Positions 25,670 to 34,385 of a DNA stretch of 64,000 nt are shown piece by piece. A program made the translations under genes and the position numbers. Below the pieces are notes generated by a model. The model saw only the letters and a list, made by a program, of their open reading frames with translations, was not told the DNA's origin and did no database searches. The stretch is from an uncultured Clostridia bacterium. GTDB taxonomy: Bacteria; Bacillota; Clostridia; TANB77; UBA1234. The first letter of the stretch is position 1, and the number at the start of each line of letters is the position of its first letter. The DNA is taken from contig CAKPAA010000003.1 of the NCBI GenBank assembly GCA_934132775.1, positions 1 to 64,000 of the forward strand, written 5' to 3'.

Positions 25670-25975
25670 TTAGTCAGCAAAATCAAATTCGTCTTTTGTC
25701 TTTTCTTTGAATGCTTGGAATACTCTTTCAGCTTCGTCTTCATCTTCAAGACTAACGTAGCTTTCATCTTCTCCTTCGCCCTCAATTCTAAATATTACCA
25801 CTTCGCCTTTTTCAGCTTCTTCAACTGGTAATAATACAACATACTCTGTTCCATCAAGTTCAACAACATCTAGGAATTCGAATTCAACCTCGTTTCCATC
25901 TTCATCATTTAAAATGATTTTATTGTCTAACTCATCGAATTCTTCGAATCCATCATTATTCATGTTCTCGTCCAT
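25670..25975 (-). CDS. yrzB: DUF1292 protein YrzB
   Basis: 101 residues, very acidic. The core NEVEFEFLDVVELDGTEYVVLLPVE matches DUF1292. It is cytoplasmic and of unknown function. Throughout Firmicutes it follows ireB (yrzL) and ruvX (yrrK), as it does here with a 21-base gap. AAAGGAG precedes the ATG, and the operon terminator lies just behind the stop. Confidence 0.9.
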   Translation of the reverse strand: MDENMNNDGFEEFDELDNKIILNDEDGNEVEFEFLDVVELDGTEYVVLLPVEEAEKGEVVIFRIEGEGEDESYVSLEDEDEAERVFQAFKEKTKDEFDFAD

Positions 25976-25996
25976 ATTTTTCTCCTTTCACACTCT

Positions 25997-26407
25997 TTAA
26001 TTTCTATCTAGATACATCTGCAATATGTATTGAGCAGATATAGTATCTACTATTTTTTTCTTTCTGTCTTTCCCTATTGATAGTTCTTGCATCGTTCTAT
26101 GTGCAGAAACTGTTGTAAGCCTTTCATCTATCTTTATAACTTCCAAATGAAATCTATTTTTTAATTTTTCTATAAATTTCTCTGTTTTTTCCACCCTGGG
26201 GCCTTTGCTAAAATTCATATTTAAAGGATACCCTATTACTATTTTTTCAACATTATATTCTTTAATTATTTCTTCTAATCGATTCAAAAGTTTCTTTTCA
26301 TTTGTGCCGTGTTCTATCGATTCTAGCCCTTGGGCTGTTATCCCAAGCATATCTGAAAGTGCTACTCCAGTTCTTGCTTCACCATAGTCTAAACCCATTA
26401 CTCTCAT
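25997..26407 (-). CDS. ruvX: Holliday junction resolvase-like protein RuvX/YqgF
   Basis: 136 residues, RNase H fold. Catalytic acidic motifs: GLDYGEARTGVALSD near the N-terminus, IVIGYPLNM in the middle, and DERLTTVSAHRTM near 95-107. Known roles are Holliday-junction resolution and 16S rRNA 5' processing. Its start overlaps the ireB stop by 4 bases (ATGA), so the genes are coupled. Confidence 0.94.
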   Translation of the reverse strand: MRVMGLDYGEARTGVALSDMLGITAQGLESIEHGTNEKKLLNRLEEIIKEYNVEKIVIGYPLNMNFSKGPRVEKTEKFIEKLKNRFHLEVIKIDERLTTVSAHRTMQELSIGKDRKKKIVDTISAQYILQMYLDRN

Positions 26408-26664
26408 TTTTCTTCATTTACTCCAATATATTCTTTTACCAATTCTTCTAATAACTCATCTCTTTCTAATTGACGAATTAAACTTCTTGAATCTTTATAA
26501 CTAGTAATATATGTTGGATCTCCTGACAAGATATATCCAACTATTTGATTTATTGGATTATATCCTTTCTCAACAAGAGCCTCATAAACTTGTCTTAATA
26601 TCTGTTTTGAATTAGTTTTCTTTTCTTTTTCAACCTTGAAAAAAATTGTATTTTCTGAATCCAT
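26404..26664 (-). CDS. ireB: IreB family regulatory phosphoprotein
   Basis: 86 residues. DSENTIFFKVEKEK and the helices ILRQVYEALVEKGYNPINQ, VGYILSGDPTYITSY and ARNLIRQLERDELLEELV-type segments define IreB/YrzL. In Enterococcus it is phosphorylated by the kinase IreK and affects cephalosporin resistance. The start lies 12 bases behind the TadZ-like gene, so it probably shares that transcript. AAAGGAGG site 4 bases before the ATG. Confidence 0.93.
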   Translation of the reverse strand: MDSENTIFFKVEKEKKTNSKQILRQVYEALVEKGYNPINQIVGYILSGDPTYITSYKDSRSLIRQLERDELLEELVKEYIGVNEEK

Positions 26665-26676
26665 TTTTCTCCTCCT

Positions 26677-29397
26677 TTATCCAAACAGTCTCCTTGGTGC
26701 TTTGGCATTAGTTTGTGCACCACTCTTTGGAAATATTGCAGAACCTATCTCATCAATTGCTTGCATAAAGTCTGCTGAATATCCTTTATAATTTAAAACT
26801 CCACTGCATACAGAGTCAATATATTTAGCATAGTTGTTCAAATTGTATGGAACAATGTATGACATAACTCTGCTTGGTAAAACTGTATCATAGAACGACA
26901 TACTAGGGTCACTGTAACTTGATAATGTTTGAATAACTTGTTTTTGTGTCAACGATGTTTTCACAAACTTATTTATTATTACTTTAATCTTTTTCATATC
27001 AAGTCCTCTGTTCTTTAATTCTCTTAAAAACAAAGTTGCATCTGGCATTTTTAATAAATCCAAATCTTGTACAAGATAGACCTCATTTGCTTGATCAAAA
27101 TAATCAATTGGTGTTGTGAAATCTGCATCAACAATTGTTAAAGTACAATTTGCTCTTACGTTTTCTATTATAGCTTTATGCTTATATCCTCTTCTTGGAT
27201 CTGTAAGTGAACCAGGAATTGTTGTATAAACTTTTAAATATCTACTATTCGTTTCAAGATAACAATCTTCACCATCCATTACCTTTTGCATACACTCTTC
27301 TGCTCTTCTTCTTAAAGTTCTATCATTTTGATTGTATAAATAGAACATACTTCTATCTCTTGTCATATCCAATATTGAAGTATTTATTTTAGCATTTGCC
27401 ATTGAATGTGCAATTGCATTTACCATAAATGTCGTACCAACTTTATTGGCCCCAACTAAAACGACCATCTTTTTATAATCCGCCGGTGTAACTGTTGGCA
27501 CACTTGGAGTGTTTGTATATTGTGGAACAGAATTATTAACCTCAGCAGCACTCGCCTTTAATTGATTTTGTGCATTTATAAGCTTTTCTTGCTCTTCTTT
27601 TAATCTTCTTTTTTCTTCTTCCAATTTGGCTTGTTCTTCTTTAATTCTTTTTTGCTCCATAGCAAGCTTTTCTTGTTCTTCTTTCATCTTCTTCTCTTCC
27701 TCTGAAATAGTAGCTACATTAGGCTTTGCGTTTGGAGTTTGAACATTATTTGACTTTAAGCCCTCTGGCTTGTCTACTTTTATATTTTTTAATGGTTCAA
27801 CTTCTATTTTGTTTTCAACATTTGCTGGCTTATTTTCTATTGCTTTCTTTTCTTCTACCACTTGCTTTGTTTCAACTTGTGATTCATTTTTCGTTTCTAG
27901 ATTTTTTTGAATTGCACTAGTAATATTTTCAGTTTTTTGAGGTGTTTGAGGTCTTTCAGGAGCATTCAGATTTGGTTTTACCTCAATTATAACATTTTCC
28001 TCTTTTTCCATTTGGGCTATGCGTGCCTTAGCAGCAAGTTCTGCATCTCTTTTAGCTTTTTCTATGTCTTCTATTTTTTCTTTTTCTTCTATTTTAGCAA
28101 GTTCTGCAAGCTTTTCCTGTTCTTTTTTATCAGCTTCTCTTCTTGCAGCCGCAATAGCATCAAGTTCTGCTTTATGCTTAACCTCAGCTTCTTTCTTAGC
28201 TTTTTCAGCAAGTTCTGCTTGTTCCCTTTCTTCTGCTTCTTTTCTAGCCTTCTCCGCAAGCTCTGCTTGTTTTCTTGCTTCTACCTCTCTTTTGGCCTTC
28301 TCTGCAAGTTCTGCTTGCTCTTTTGCTTCGGCCTCTGCTCTTGCCTTTTCAGCAAGTTTAGCTTGTTCTCTTGCCTCAGCTTCCGCTCTGGCTCTTGCTG
28401 CAAGCTCAGCCTGATTTCTTGCCTCAGCCTCTGCTTTTGCCTTAGCAGCTAGTTCAGCTTGTTCTTTAGCCTTAGCTTGTTCTTTTGCTTTTGCAAGTAG
28501 TTCAGACTGTTGTTCTTCAACATTACTGCTTAAATCAACTTGCCCTTTCGTTTCTATTATTCCACCAACCTGTGGAGGTGGAGTTGAATTTTGTGGCTTT
28601 GGTTCAGCTTTATTTTTTCTAAATGCACTAAACCAACCACTAATCTTAAGCTTAGACTCTTTTGCAGGCTGTGCCACTTGTTGTGCCTTTTGTTGTTGCT
28701 GTGGAGCGCTTTGCTCTGATCCACCAAGCAAATATTTATATCTTTCAGCTTGCGTTATAACATCTCTATACTGTTTTGGCAAAGTAGAAAGAATAATTTT
28801 TAATTGTGTTCTGCTATATTGTTCAGAAATACTATCAAAAGTTTCTACATATTTCTCAGGAGAATTTTTAATTCCCTCGTAGTAACTTAATATATTTCTC
28901 ATCTGATGTTCATCAACCTCGTCGTCTCTTGTCATTGGAGTATCTACAATTGATGATGAATCTATATTTAAATATTGCTTTGCTTCTCTTTTAGTTTTTG
29001 GTTTCTTTATAATCTCACAAAGTGGATTTATATTTCTATCGTCGCCAAGAAGCAAATTATATATTCCTATGCTAAATAGTTTGTTTACAAAAGCATCGCC
29101 TTTTTCTCTTCTATCTGAGCATATAAATATAATATCTGAATCTTGAAGTTCATCAGTTATCTTGTCTATACTGTTAAACAAATATCTATCAATTTGTTCT
29201 AAGTCTCTTGCTCTAAATTGTTCTAACTCTTCATTTATAATAATTCTGTCATATGTTTTATCTCTTTTTACTTCCTCGATTAAAGCTTTAAAAAAGAATA
29301 CATTCTTATATTCTAAAACTTCACCATATTTTTCATAATACCTATTAGCAACATTTGTTGACACTTGGTCATTTCCCATAGCGAAAAGTACTTTCAT
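26677..29397 (-). CDS. TadZ/CpaE-like receiver-ATPase with long coiled coil
   Basis: 906 residues in three parts. 1-125 resembles an atypical receiver-like domain (KVLFAMGNDQVSTNVANRY). 225-640 is a Gln/Pro-rich linker and a long Ala/Glu/Lys coiled coil with about nine 14-residue repeats of the form ELAEKAKAEAEAREQA. 655-900 is a ParA/MinD-type ATPase with a deviant Walker A, VLVGANKVGTTFMVNA, which lacks the usual GKT lysine. TadZ/CpaE proteins place pilus or secretion machines at the cell pole with the same receiver plus degenerate ATPase plan. Here no other tad gene is present. A small pilin-like membrane protein is encoded directly upstream and ireB directly downstream. Function is inferred from architecture only. 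Confidence 0.7.
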   Translation of the reverse strand: MKVLFAMGNDQVSTNVANRYYEKYGEVLEYKNVFFFKALIEEVKRDKTYDRIIINEELEQFRARDLEQIDRYLFNSIDKITDELQDSDIIFICSDRREKGDAFVNKLFSIGIYNLLLGDDRNINPLCEIIKKPKTKREAKQYLNIDSSSIVDTPMTRDDEVDEHQMRNILSYYEGIKNSPEKYVETFDSISEQYSRTQLKIILSTLPKQYRDVITQAERYKYLLGGSEQSAPQQQQKAQQVAQPAKESKLKISGWFSAFRKNKAEPKPQNSTPPPQVGGIIETKGQVDLSSNVEEQQSELLAKAKEQAKAKEQAELAAKAKAEAEARNQAELAARARAEAEAREQAKLAEKARAEAEAKEQAELAEKAKREVEARKQAELAEKARKEAEEREQAELAEKAKKEAEVKHKAELDAIAAARREADKKEQEKLAELAKIEEKEKIEDIEKAKRDAELAAKARIAQMEKEENVIIEVKPNLNAPERPQTPQKTENITSAIQKNLETKNESQVETKQVVEEKKAIENKPANVENKIEVEPLKNIKVDKPEGLKSNNVQTPNAKPNVATISEEEKKMKEEQEKLAMEQKRIKEEQAKLEEEKRRLKEEQEKLINAQNQLKASAAEVNNSVPQYTNTPSVPTVTPADYKKMVVLVGANKVGTTFMVNAIAHSMANAKINTSILDMTRDRSMFYLYNQNDRTLRRRAEECMQKVMDGEDCYLETNSRYLKVYTTIPGSLTDPRRGYKHKAIIENVRANCTLTIVDADFTTPIDYFDQANEVYLVQDLDLLKMPDATLFLRELKNRGLDMKKIKVIINKFVKTSLTQKQVIQTLSSYSDPSMSFYDTVLPSRVMSYIVPYNLNNYAKYIDSVCSGVLNYKGYSADFMQAIDEIGSAIFPKSGAQTNAKAPRRLFG

Positions 29398-29463
29398 TAT
29401 AATTCACCTTCCTAATTACGCTTTAGTATAAATTTACAACTAAACTTACTAATTAACCAAGAA

Positions 29464-29492
29464 AGCAGAAAATCAAAGATTTTCTGTTTTCA
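29464..29492 (-). terminator. Hairpin between the pilin-like gene and the TadZ-like gene
   Basis: CAGAAAATC-TTT-GATTTTCTG on the minus strand, followed by CTTTCTT. It may partly terminate the upstream transcript and so lower expression of the ATPase gene relative to the abundant small protein. Confidence 0.5.
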
Positions 29493-29511
29493 GACTTTCG
29501 TGAGCTTTCAA

Positions 29512-30039
29512 CTATCTTCCAGCAACCGCTATAGCAAACATTAGAGGCAATACATTAAATACCACTAAACCAATAACGAAAGCTACGATCCAGCCATAAC
29601 CTTGCTCTTTTTTATCTAGCTTTTTGTTACCGACTATCAAATAATTAAAAGAACCAATTGTTATTCCTATAAAACAAATTGGTAGACTATATTTCTGTGC
29701 AACTTCTAACCAATACGCTACTTCCGCATAGAATTTATCATTATACTTATCTGTTAACTCAGCTACTCTCTTATCTCTTCTACTAAGACTATTAACAACC
29801 TCTTCACTTGCTCCGTTTAACTTTGTATCATCTGTTTTTTCATCATTTTTATCTTGATTTGTATTTTCATTGTTATTTGTGTTGTCATTTTCTTCGGCAG
29901 CTGGATGCTTTACTTCATCCTCAATTGTAACATCTGGTGCTGGTGGTTCAGCAGCCATAGCCATAAATGGTGTGAATGTCATCATAAGTGACATAAGCAT
30001 CATTACGATAAATACTTTTTTTAAATTGTTCTTTTTCAT
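29512..30039 (-). CDS. Secreted small membrane protein, VirB2/TrbC-pilin-like layout
   Basis: 175 residues. Signal peptide (cleaved near MAMAAEPP), an Asp/Asn/Glu-rich spacer of about 65 residues, a short amphipathic part (RDKRVAELTDKYNDKFY), and two C-terminal membrane helices (SLPICFIGITIGSFNYLI and WIVAFVIGLVVFNVLPLMF) joined by a basic loop. Two closely spaced helices behind a signal peptide is the plan of type IV secretion pilins. The long acidic spacer is unusual. Attribution is by layout only, with no sequence family recognised. It lies upstream of the TadZ-like ATPase gene. Confidence 0.55.
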   Translation of the reverse strand: MKKNNLKKVFIVMMLMSLMMTFTPFMAMAAEPPAPDVTIEDEVKHPAAEENDNTNNNENTNQDKNDEKTDDTKLNGASEEVVNSLSRRDKRVAELTDKYNDKFYAEVAYWLEVAQKYSLPICFIGITIGSFNYLIVGNKKLDKKEQGYGWIVAFVIGLVVFNVLPLMFAIAVAGR

Positions 30040-30077
30040 ATATTTTCCTCCTAATATCCTAGAAGATACTTCTCCAT

Positions 30078-30106
30078 AGATATGATACTACAAATTAGTG
30101 CACATT
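30078..30106 (-). promoter_or_regulatory. Promoter of the pilin-like gene
   Basis: TTGAAA, 17-base spacer, TATCAT on the minus strand, about 40 bases before the start codon at 30039. Confidence 0.6.
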
Positions 30107-30158
30107 TCAACAAGAAAATACTTTTTAATAGGTAAATAATTTCCAGTCACCTTGGATA

Positions 30159-31370
30159 CTAAACATTTATGATAATATATTTAGGTCGATTTACAATTAT
30201 TTCCTCAAAATAATCTAAAATTCCTTTTCTTTTTATTTCTCGTGGCATTTTTACGGTCACAACATCTATAATCGCATCTTGACTTTTTATCACTATTGTA
30301 CCAATAACTTCACCTTTCTTTACTGGTGCTGTCATTTCTCGCCTCATATTATATGAATATGTAAGCAAATCCTTTGATCCCAACGGCAAAAGCATCATCT
30401 TATTTCCAGCTATATCTATTTCATAATTTTTATTTTTGCTTTTGTGTATTGTTACTTCAAAACTTTTTTTAATATTTTCATATACATCAACTTCTTCAAA
30501 GTTATTATATGCATAATTCAATAGTTGAATACTCTCCCTAGTTCTTTGTTTTTTTGTATCACAGCCCAAAACAATAGAAATTGTTTGCCTGCCATTTCGT
30601 GTCATAGATGTAACTAGGCATCTACCTGCCTTACTTGTATATCCTGTTTTCAAGCCATTTGCTTCATCATATATTGAAAGCATTTCGTTTGTTGTATGTA
30701 TTGGCTTTTCATAATTATCAATTTTTATAACTGTATTTTTAGTATTAACAACATTTGCTAAATAATCTATATTTAAAAGATAATCTGCAAATATAAGCAA
30801 GTCACTCGCAGTTGTATAATGATTATCGTTGTCTAAACCGTGTGGCGTTGTAAAATTTGTATTAGTAGCACCTAACTCCCTTGCTCTTTTATTCATCAAC
30901 TCACAAAAATCTTCAACACTACCTGAAATGTGCTCAGCAATCGCAATTGCAGCATCATTCCCAGAACATATAAGCAAGCCTTTTATTAAATCTCCAAGCA
31001 AAACTTTATTACCTTTTCTCAAATTTATCGTTGAACCGCCTATGCTTGCTGCTCTTTCACTTACAACTACAATATCATCCATATTGCCGTTTTCATACGC
31101 AACTATTGCCGTTAAAATCTTTGTTGTAGAGGCATTAGGCATTTTTTGGTTGATATTTTTTTCATATAATATCTTCTTATACTTTCTATCATAAACTAAC
31201 GCAGCCTTTGCTAAAATACTTGGTTTTCCTTTCATATTAGCTACTGCTTGTATTTCTTCTGTCGTAAGGGTTTCAGCACCATCTTCCATATTATATGCAA
31301 AAACGCTCTTTACTCCACCACAAGAAAATACAATAGTTATAACAATAAAAATAGCAAATATTCTTTTCAA
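30159..31370 (-). CDS. dacF: D-alanyl-D-alanine carboxypeptidase, DacF type
   Basis: 403 residues from TTG 31370 (AGGGG lies 8 bases before it; GTG 31379 overlaps that site). Signal peptide, then a penicillin-binding S11 domain: SxxK in PNASTTKILTA (Ser near 81), SGN in LICSGNDAA, and KTG in GLKTGYTS. A beta-rich C-terminal domain follows. It trims pentapeptide side chains of peptidoglycan. DacF acts in the forespore in B. subtilis, and the promoter here looks sigma-G-like, which supports a sporulation role. Confidence 0.88.
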   Translation of the reverse strand: MKRIFAIFIVITIVFSCGGVKSVFAYNMEDGAETLTTEEIQAVANMKGKPSILAKAALVYDRKYKKILYEKNINQKMPNASTTKILTAIVAYENGNMDDIVVVSERAASIGGSTINLRKGNKVLLGDLIKGLLICSGNDAAIAIAEHISGSVEDFCELMNKRARELGATNTNFTTPHGLDNDNHYTTASDLLIFADYLLNIDYLANVVNTKNTVIKIDNYEKPIHTTNEMLSIYDEANGLKTGYTSKAGRCLVTSMTRNGRQTISIVLGCDTKKQRTRESIQLLNYAYNNFEEVDVYENIKKSFEVTIHKSKNKNYEIDIAGNKMMLLPLGSKDLLTYSYNMRREMTAPVKKGEVIGTIVIKSQDAIIDVVTVKMPREIKRKGILDYFEEIIVNRPKYIIINV

Positions 31371-31389
31371 TTCGCTCACCCCTATGAAA

Positions 31390-31418
31390 GTGTATGTCTA
31401 TCTCAACATAAATATGCA
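31390..31418 (-). promoter_or_regulatory. Sigma-G-like promoter of dacF
   Basis: TGCATA (31418-31413), 16-base spacer, CATACAC (31396-31390). Forespore promoters have a similar -35 and CATA-type -10. The PdaA-like gene has nearly the same element at 42008-42036. Confidence 0.5.
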
Positions 31419-31427
31419 ATTTCAAAA

Positions 31428-31457
31428 TTGTCACATTAAAGCAAAAACTCTCATAAT
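31428..31457 (+). promoter_or_regulatory. Possible promoter of the ABC importer operon
   Basis: TTGTCA (31428-31433), 18-base spacer, CATAAT (31452-31457), ahead of AAGAGGTG and the start at 31494. No riboswitch was recognised. Confidence 0.5.
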
Positions 31458-31493
31458 ATGTACCATAATGCTTACTTTAAGAGGTGAAACAAT

Positions 31494-32262
31494 ATGAAAA
31501 AAGGATTAGTGCTAAAAGATATTTCAAAAGTGTATCAAGACGAAAATGGAGAAATTCTGGCCATAAAAAACTTTTCATACGATTTTAATCAAGGAGACTT
31601 TGTAAGCCTAGTTGGACCAAGTGGTTGTGGTAAATCAACACTCTTGTCAATCATTGCAGGGTTAGAAGCACCAACTAGTGGAAGCGTTGTTTTAGATGGA
31701 AAAGACATAACAGGTAAAGTTGAAAACATTGGATATATGCTTCAAAAAGACTATTTGCTCGATTGGAGAACAGTTTATAAAAATGTACTTTTAGGGCTTG
31801 AAATAAAAAATATGCTTAGTGATGAAACTAAAAAATACGCTCTTAAACTCTTAAAAACATATGGACTTCGGTGAATTTGTCGATAAATACCCATCTCAAT
31901 TATCTGGTGGAATGAAACAAAGGGTAGCACTGATAAGGACACTTGCGACACAACCCTCTTACCTATTGCTAGATGAAGCCTTTTCAGCATTAGATTATCA
32001 AACAAGATTAGATGTTACGAATGATGTTTACACGATAATAAAAAATGAGCATAAGACAGCAATTATGGTCACTCACGACATTCCCGAAAGCATCAGTATG
32101 TCTGATAAAATAATAATCCTTTCAAAAAGACCTGCTACAATAAAAAACATTTACGATATTTCGTTTGATATTCCAAACAGAAATCCATTAAACTGCAGAG
32201 AAAGCCCTACATTTAGTAAGTATTTTGATTGCATTTGGAGGGAGCTAAACGCCGATGAATAA
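31494..32262 (+). pseudogene. NitT/TauT-type ABC transporter ATPase, +1 frameshifted
   Basis: The first part (31494-31874) has Walker A GPSGCGKSTLLSIIAG and the Q-loop MLQKDYLLDW. The second part (from 31861 in another frame) has the signature SGGMKQRVAL, Walker B YLLLDEAFSALD and H-loop VTHD. Joined, they make a complete ATPase of about 255 residues. The break is at CUU CGG UGA (31867-31875): dropping one C restores G-L-G-E-F-V-D, the expected sequence. Frame 1 stops at that UGA. The downstream permease and binding protein are intact, so loss of function would waste the operon. Sequencing error, recent mutation and +1 shifting at CGG are all possible. Confidence 0.85.
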
Positions 32263-33067
32263 TGTAATTTCAAAAGATAGAGAAACTTTTTTAAGAAACA
32301 AAAAGAAGAAGAAAAATAAAATTTTATTTACACAACTTTCCATACTTATTGGTTTCATAATACTTTGGGAACTACTTGGAAAATTAGGAATAATAAATCC
32401 TTTTATAACGAGTATGCCTTCAAGAATTGTAAATACAATTGCAAATTTTTCTTCAAATAATTTATTATCACATATTGCAGTCACGTGCTATGAAACATTA
32501 GTTGGATTTATGCTCGGAACGATTTTCGGAACATTTATAGCATTTTTACTTTGGTGGTCAGATTTTGCTTCTGCCGTATCCGAACCGTTTTTAATTGTGT
32601 TACACAGTCTTCCTAAGGTGGCATTAGGCCCAGTTATTATTGTTTGGGCAGGTGCCGGAACTTCGGCAATTATTGTAATGGCTCTTGCAATTTCTTTAAT
32701 AGTAACTATTTTAGAAATGCTAAACGGCTTCTTAGCTACTGATAAAAATCTAATTAAATTAGCTAAAACTTTTAATGCAAACAAATGGCAAATATTTAGC
32801 AAAATTATTTTTCCATCAAACATTTCAACTTTGATAAATGCAATGAAAGTTAACATCGGTCTTTCACTGGTTGGTGTTATTTCGGGCGAATTTCTTGTTT
32901 CAAAAGCAGGCCTTGGTTACTTAATAGTTTATGGAGGTCAGGTTTTTAAATTAGATTTAGTAATGACAAGTGTTATTATACTTGGAATTGTGGCTGCTTT
33001 AATGTATAAAGGTGTATTACTTTTAGAAAAAATTATTTTAAAGTCTATTATGCACACTCGTGTGTAA
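32255..33067 (+). CDS. NitT/TauT-type ABC transporter permease
   Basis: 270 residues, six membrane helices. The cytoplasmic loop with EAA motif reads AKTFNANKWQIFSKIIFPS, near 170. The N-terminus is rich in lysine. It moves a small solute (sulfonate, nitrate or thiamine precursor type) with the neighbouring ATPase and binding protein. The start overlaps the end of the ATPase frame by 8 bases, and GGAGGGAG lies before it. A hairpin follows, then the binding-protein gene. Confidence 0.9.
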   Translation: MNNVISKDRETFLRNKKKKKNKILFTQLSILIGFIILWELLGKLGIINPFITSMPSRIVNTIANFSSNNLLSHIAVTCYETLVGFMLGTIFGTFIAFLLWWSDFASAVSEPFLIVLHSLPKVALGPVIIVWAGAGTSAIIVMALAISLIVTILEMLNGFLATDKNLIKLAKTFNANKWQIFSKIIFPSNISTLINAMKVNIGLSLVGVISGEFLVSKAGLGYLIVYGGQVFKLDLVMTSVIILGIVAALMYKGVLLLEKIILKSIMHTRV

Positions 33068-33073
33068 ATTAAG

Positions 33074-33102
33074 CGGTGCACTACATAAATTTAGTGCACC
33101 TA
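33074..33102 (+). terminator. Intercistronic hairpin between permease and binding-protein genes
   Basis: GGTGCACTA and TAGTGCACC pair perfectly with an 8-base loop, but no U tract follows directly. It may act as a partial terminator or mRNA stabiliser that raises binding-protein levels, as is common in ABC operons. Confidence 0.55.
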
Positions 33103-33134
33103 CATATATTATTTTACTATTTTAGGAGGTTTCT

Positions 33135-34157
33135 ATGAGAAAAATAAATCGTATTTGGATTTTGGTAATTGTGGTTTTAATTGCAATAATCATCACTCTA
33201 TTATGCAAAAATAAAATAATACCAGTACCTACTCCAAACACTTCTGGGGATAATATAAGACAAAAGATAACAGTTAGTGAAGTTACACACTCTGTATTTT
33301 ATGCCCCACAATATGTTGCCATAAACTTAGGATATTTTGAAGAAGAAGGAATTGAAATTGAACTTATAAATGGTGGTGGAGCAGATAATGTAATGACAGC
33401 CGTTTTATCTAACCAAGTAGACATAGGTTTCGCAGGTCCAGAAGCAGCTATATACGTCTACAATGAAGGAGCAGAAGATTATGCAGAAGTATTTGCTCAA
33501 CTTACAAAAAGAGATGGCTCAATGTTAGTAGCAAGAGAAAAAATAAGCAACTTTACTTGGGATATGTTAAAAGGAAAACACATTTTACCAGGTAGAACGG
33601 GCGGAGTTCCATATATGACATTTGAATATGTATTAAAAAATAATGGAATAAACCCTAAAACGGATTTAAATATGGATACTTCAATAAGTTTTAATGCAAT
33701 GACTAGTGCATTTGTTGCCGGTACTGGCGATTTTGTAACTGTATTTGAACCAACAGCTTCAAGCCTAGAATTAAATAATCAAGGCTATATCGTAACTGCT
33801 GTCGGAGCACACACAGACGAAATTCCATACACTTCATACTTTGCAAAGAAAAGTTATATAGAAAAAAATCCGGAACTAATAACACACTTTGTCAATGCTG
33901 TATCAAAAGGCTTAGGCTATGTAAATTCGCATACCGCAAAAGAAATTGCAGACATTATAGTATCATCTTTTCCTGATGCAGACGTAGAAATAATTGAAAA
34001 GGCAATTGAAAATTATAAGACAATTGACGTTTGGAAAGACACACCTGCTATGACAAAAGATTCATTTGAACTTCTACAAAGAGTTATGATTGAAGCAGGA
34101 GAATTAGAAAACACCGCACCTTTTGAAAAAATCATAAATAATTCTTTCGTTAAATAA
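33135..34157 (+). CDS. NMT1/ThiY-like substrate-binding protein of the ABC importer
   Basis: 340 residues. An N-terminal membrane helix (about 6-24) without a clear lipobox, so it is probably an uncleaved anchor. The binding domain starts HSVFYAPQYVAINLGYFEEEGI, the pattern of the NMT1/SsuA/ThiY group; VDIGFAGPEAAIY and VPYMTFEYVLKNNGI follow. Ligand candidates are pyrimidine thiamine precursors, taurine or nitrate; the sequence does not decide. No TPP riboswitch was seen upstream. AGGAGG precedes the ATG. Confidence 0.85.
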   Translation: MRKINRIWILVIVVLIAIIITLLCKNKIIPVPTPNTSGDNIRQKITVSEVTHSVFYAPQYVAINLGYFEEEGIEIELINGGGADNVMTAVLSNQVDIGFAGPEAAIYVYNEGAEDYAEVFAQLTKRDGSMLVAREKISNFTWDMLKGKHILPGRTGGVPYMTFEYVLKNNGINPKTDLNMDTSISFNAMTSAFVAGTGDFVTVFEPTASSLELNNQGYIVTAVGAHTDEIPYTSYFAKKSYIEKNPELITHFVNAVSKGLGYVNSHTAKEIADIIVSSFPDADVEIIEKAIENYKTIDVWKDTPAMTKDSFELLQRVMIEAGELENTAPFEKIINNSFVK

Positions 34158-34176
34158 ATCTTTAATATAATTCCGT

Positions 34177-34215
34177 TCAAAAGCCTAAAAATTTATATTT
34201 AGGCTTTTGACATCA
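34177..34215 (+). terminator. Terminator of the ABC importer operon
   Basis: TCAAAAGCCTAAA pairs with TTTAGGCTTTTGA (13 bp, 8-base loop); a T-rich stretch follows after a few bases. Confidence 0.7.
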
Positions 34216-34237
34216 TTTATTTTTTACTTTAATACCT

Positions 34238-34385
34238 CATTTCAAATAGTACTCTATCATTTTTGCATATTGGTCTTGTGCATTCAAACAAGTATCAATT
34301 AAATACCCTTTTTCAGTTTTATTTTGATATTCTTTCAATCCCCTATAATAAAACAATTTGTCTTTATCTAAAATAATGTGTTCTA
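34238..34385 (-). pseudogene. C-terminal remnant of an unidentified protein gene
   Basis: A minus-strand frame of about 45 codons without a start encodes LFYYRGLKEYQNKTEKGYL and TCLNAQDQYAKMIEYYLK before TGA. It looks like a protein tail, perhaps of a Fic-type or related accessory protein. Its 5' part is missing; the SCP/CAP gene begins where it would be. Confidence 0.35.

Noticed and set aside
28019..28452. Plus-strand ORFs of 131 and 181 codons opposite the coiled coil of the TadZ-like gene
   Set aside because: Antisense shadows of an Ala/Glu/Lys repeat (they read as Ser/Ala or Cys/Phe-rich strings), no ribosome sites.
31494..32262. Two separate half-size ATPase genes
   Set aside because: The second frame has no ribosome site, the frames overlap at the break, and one base restores the full conserved protein.
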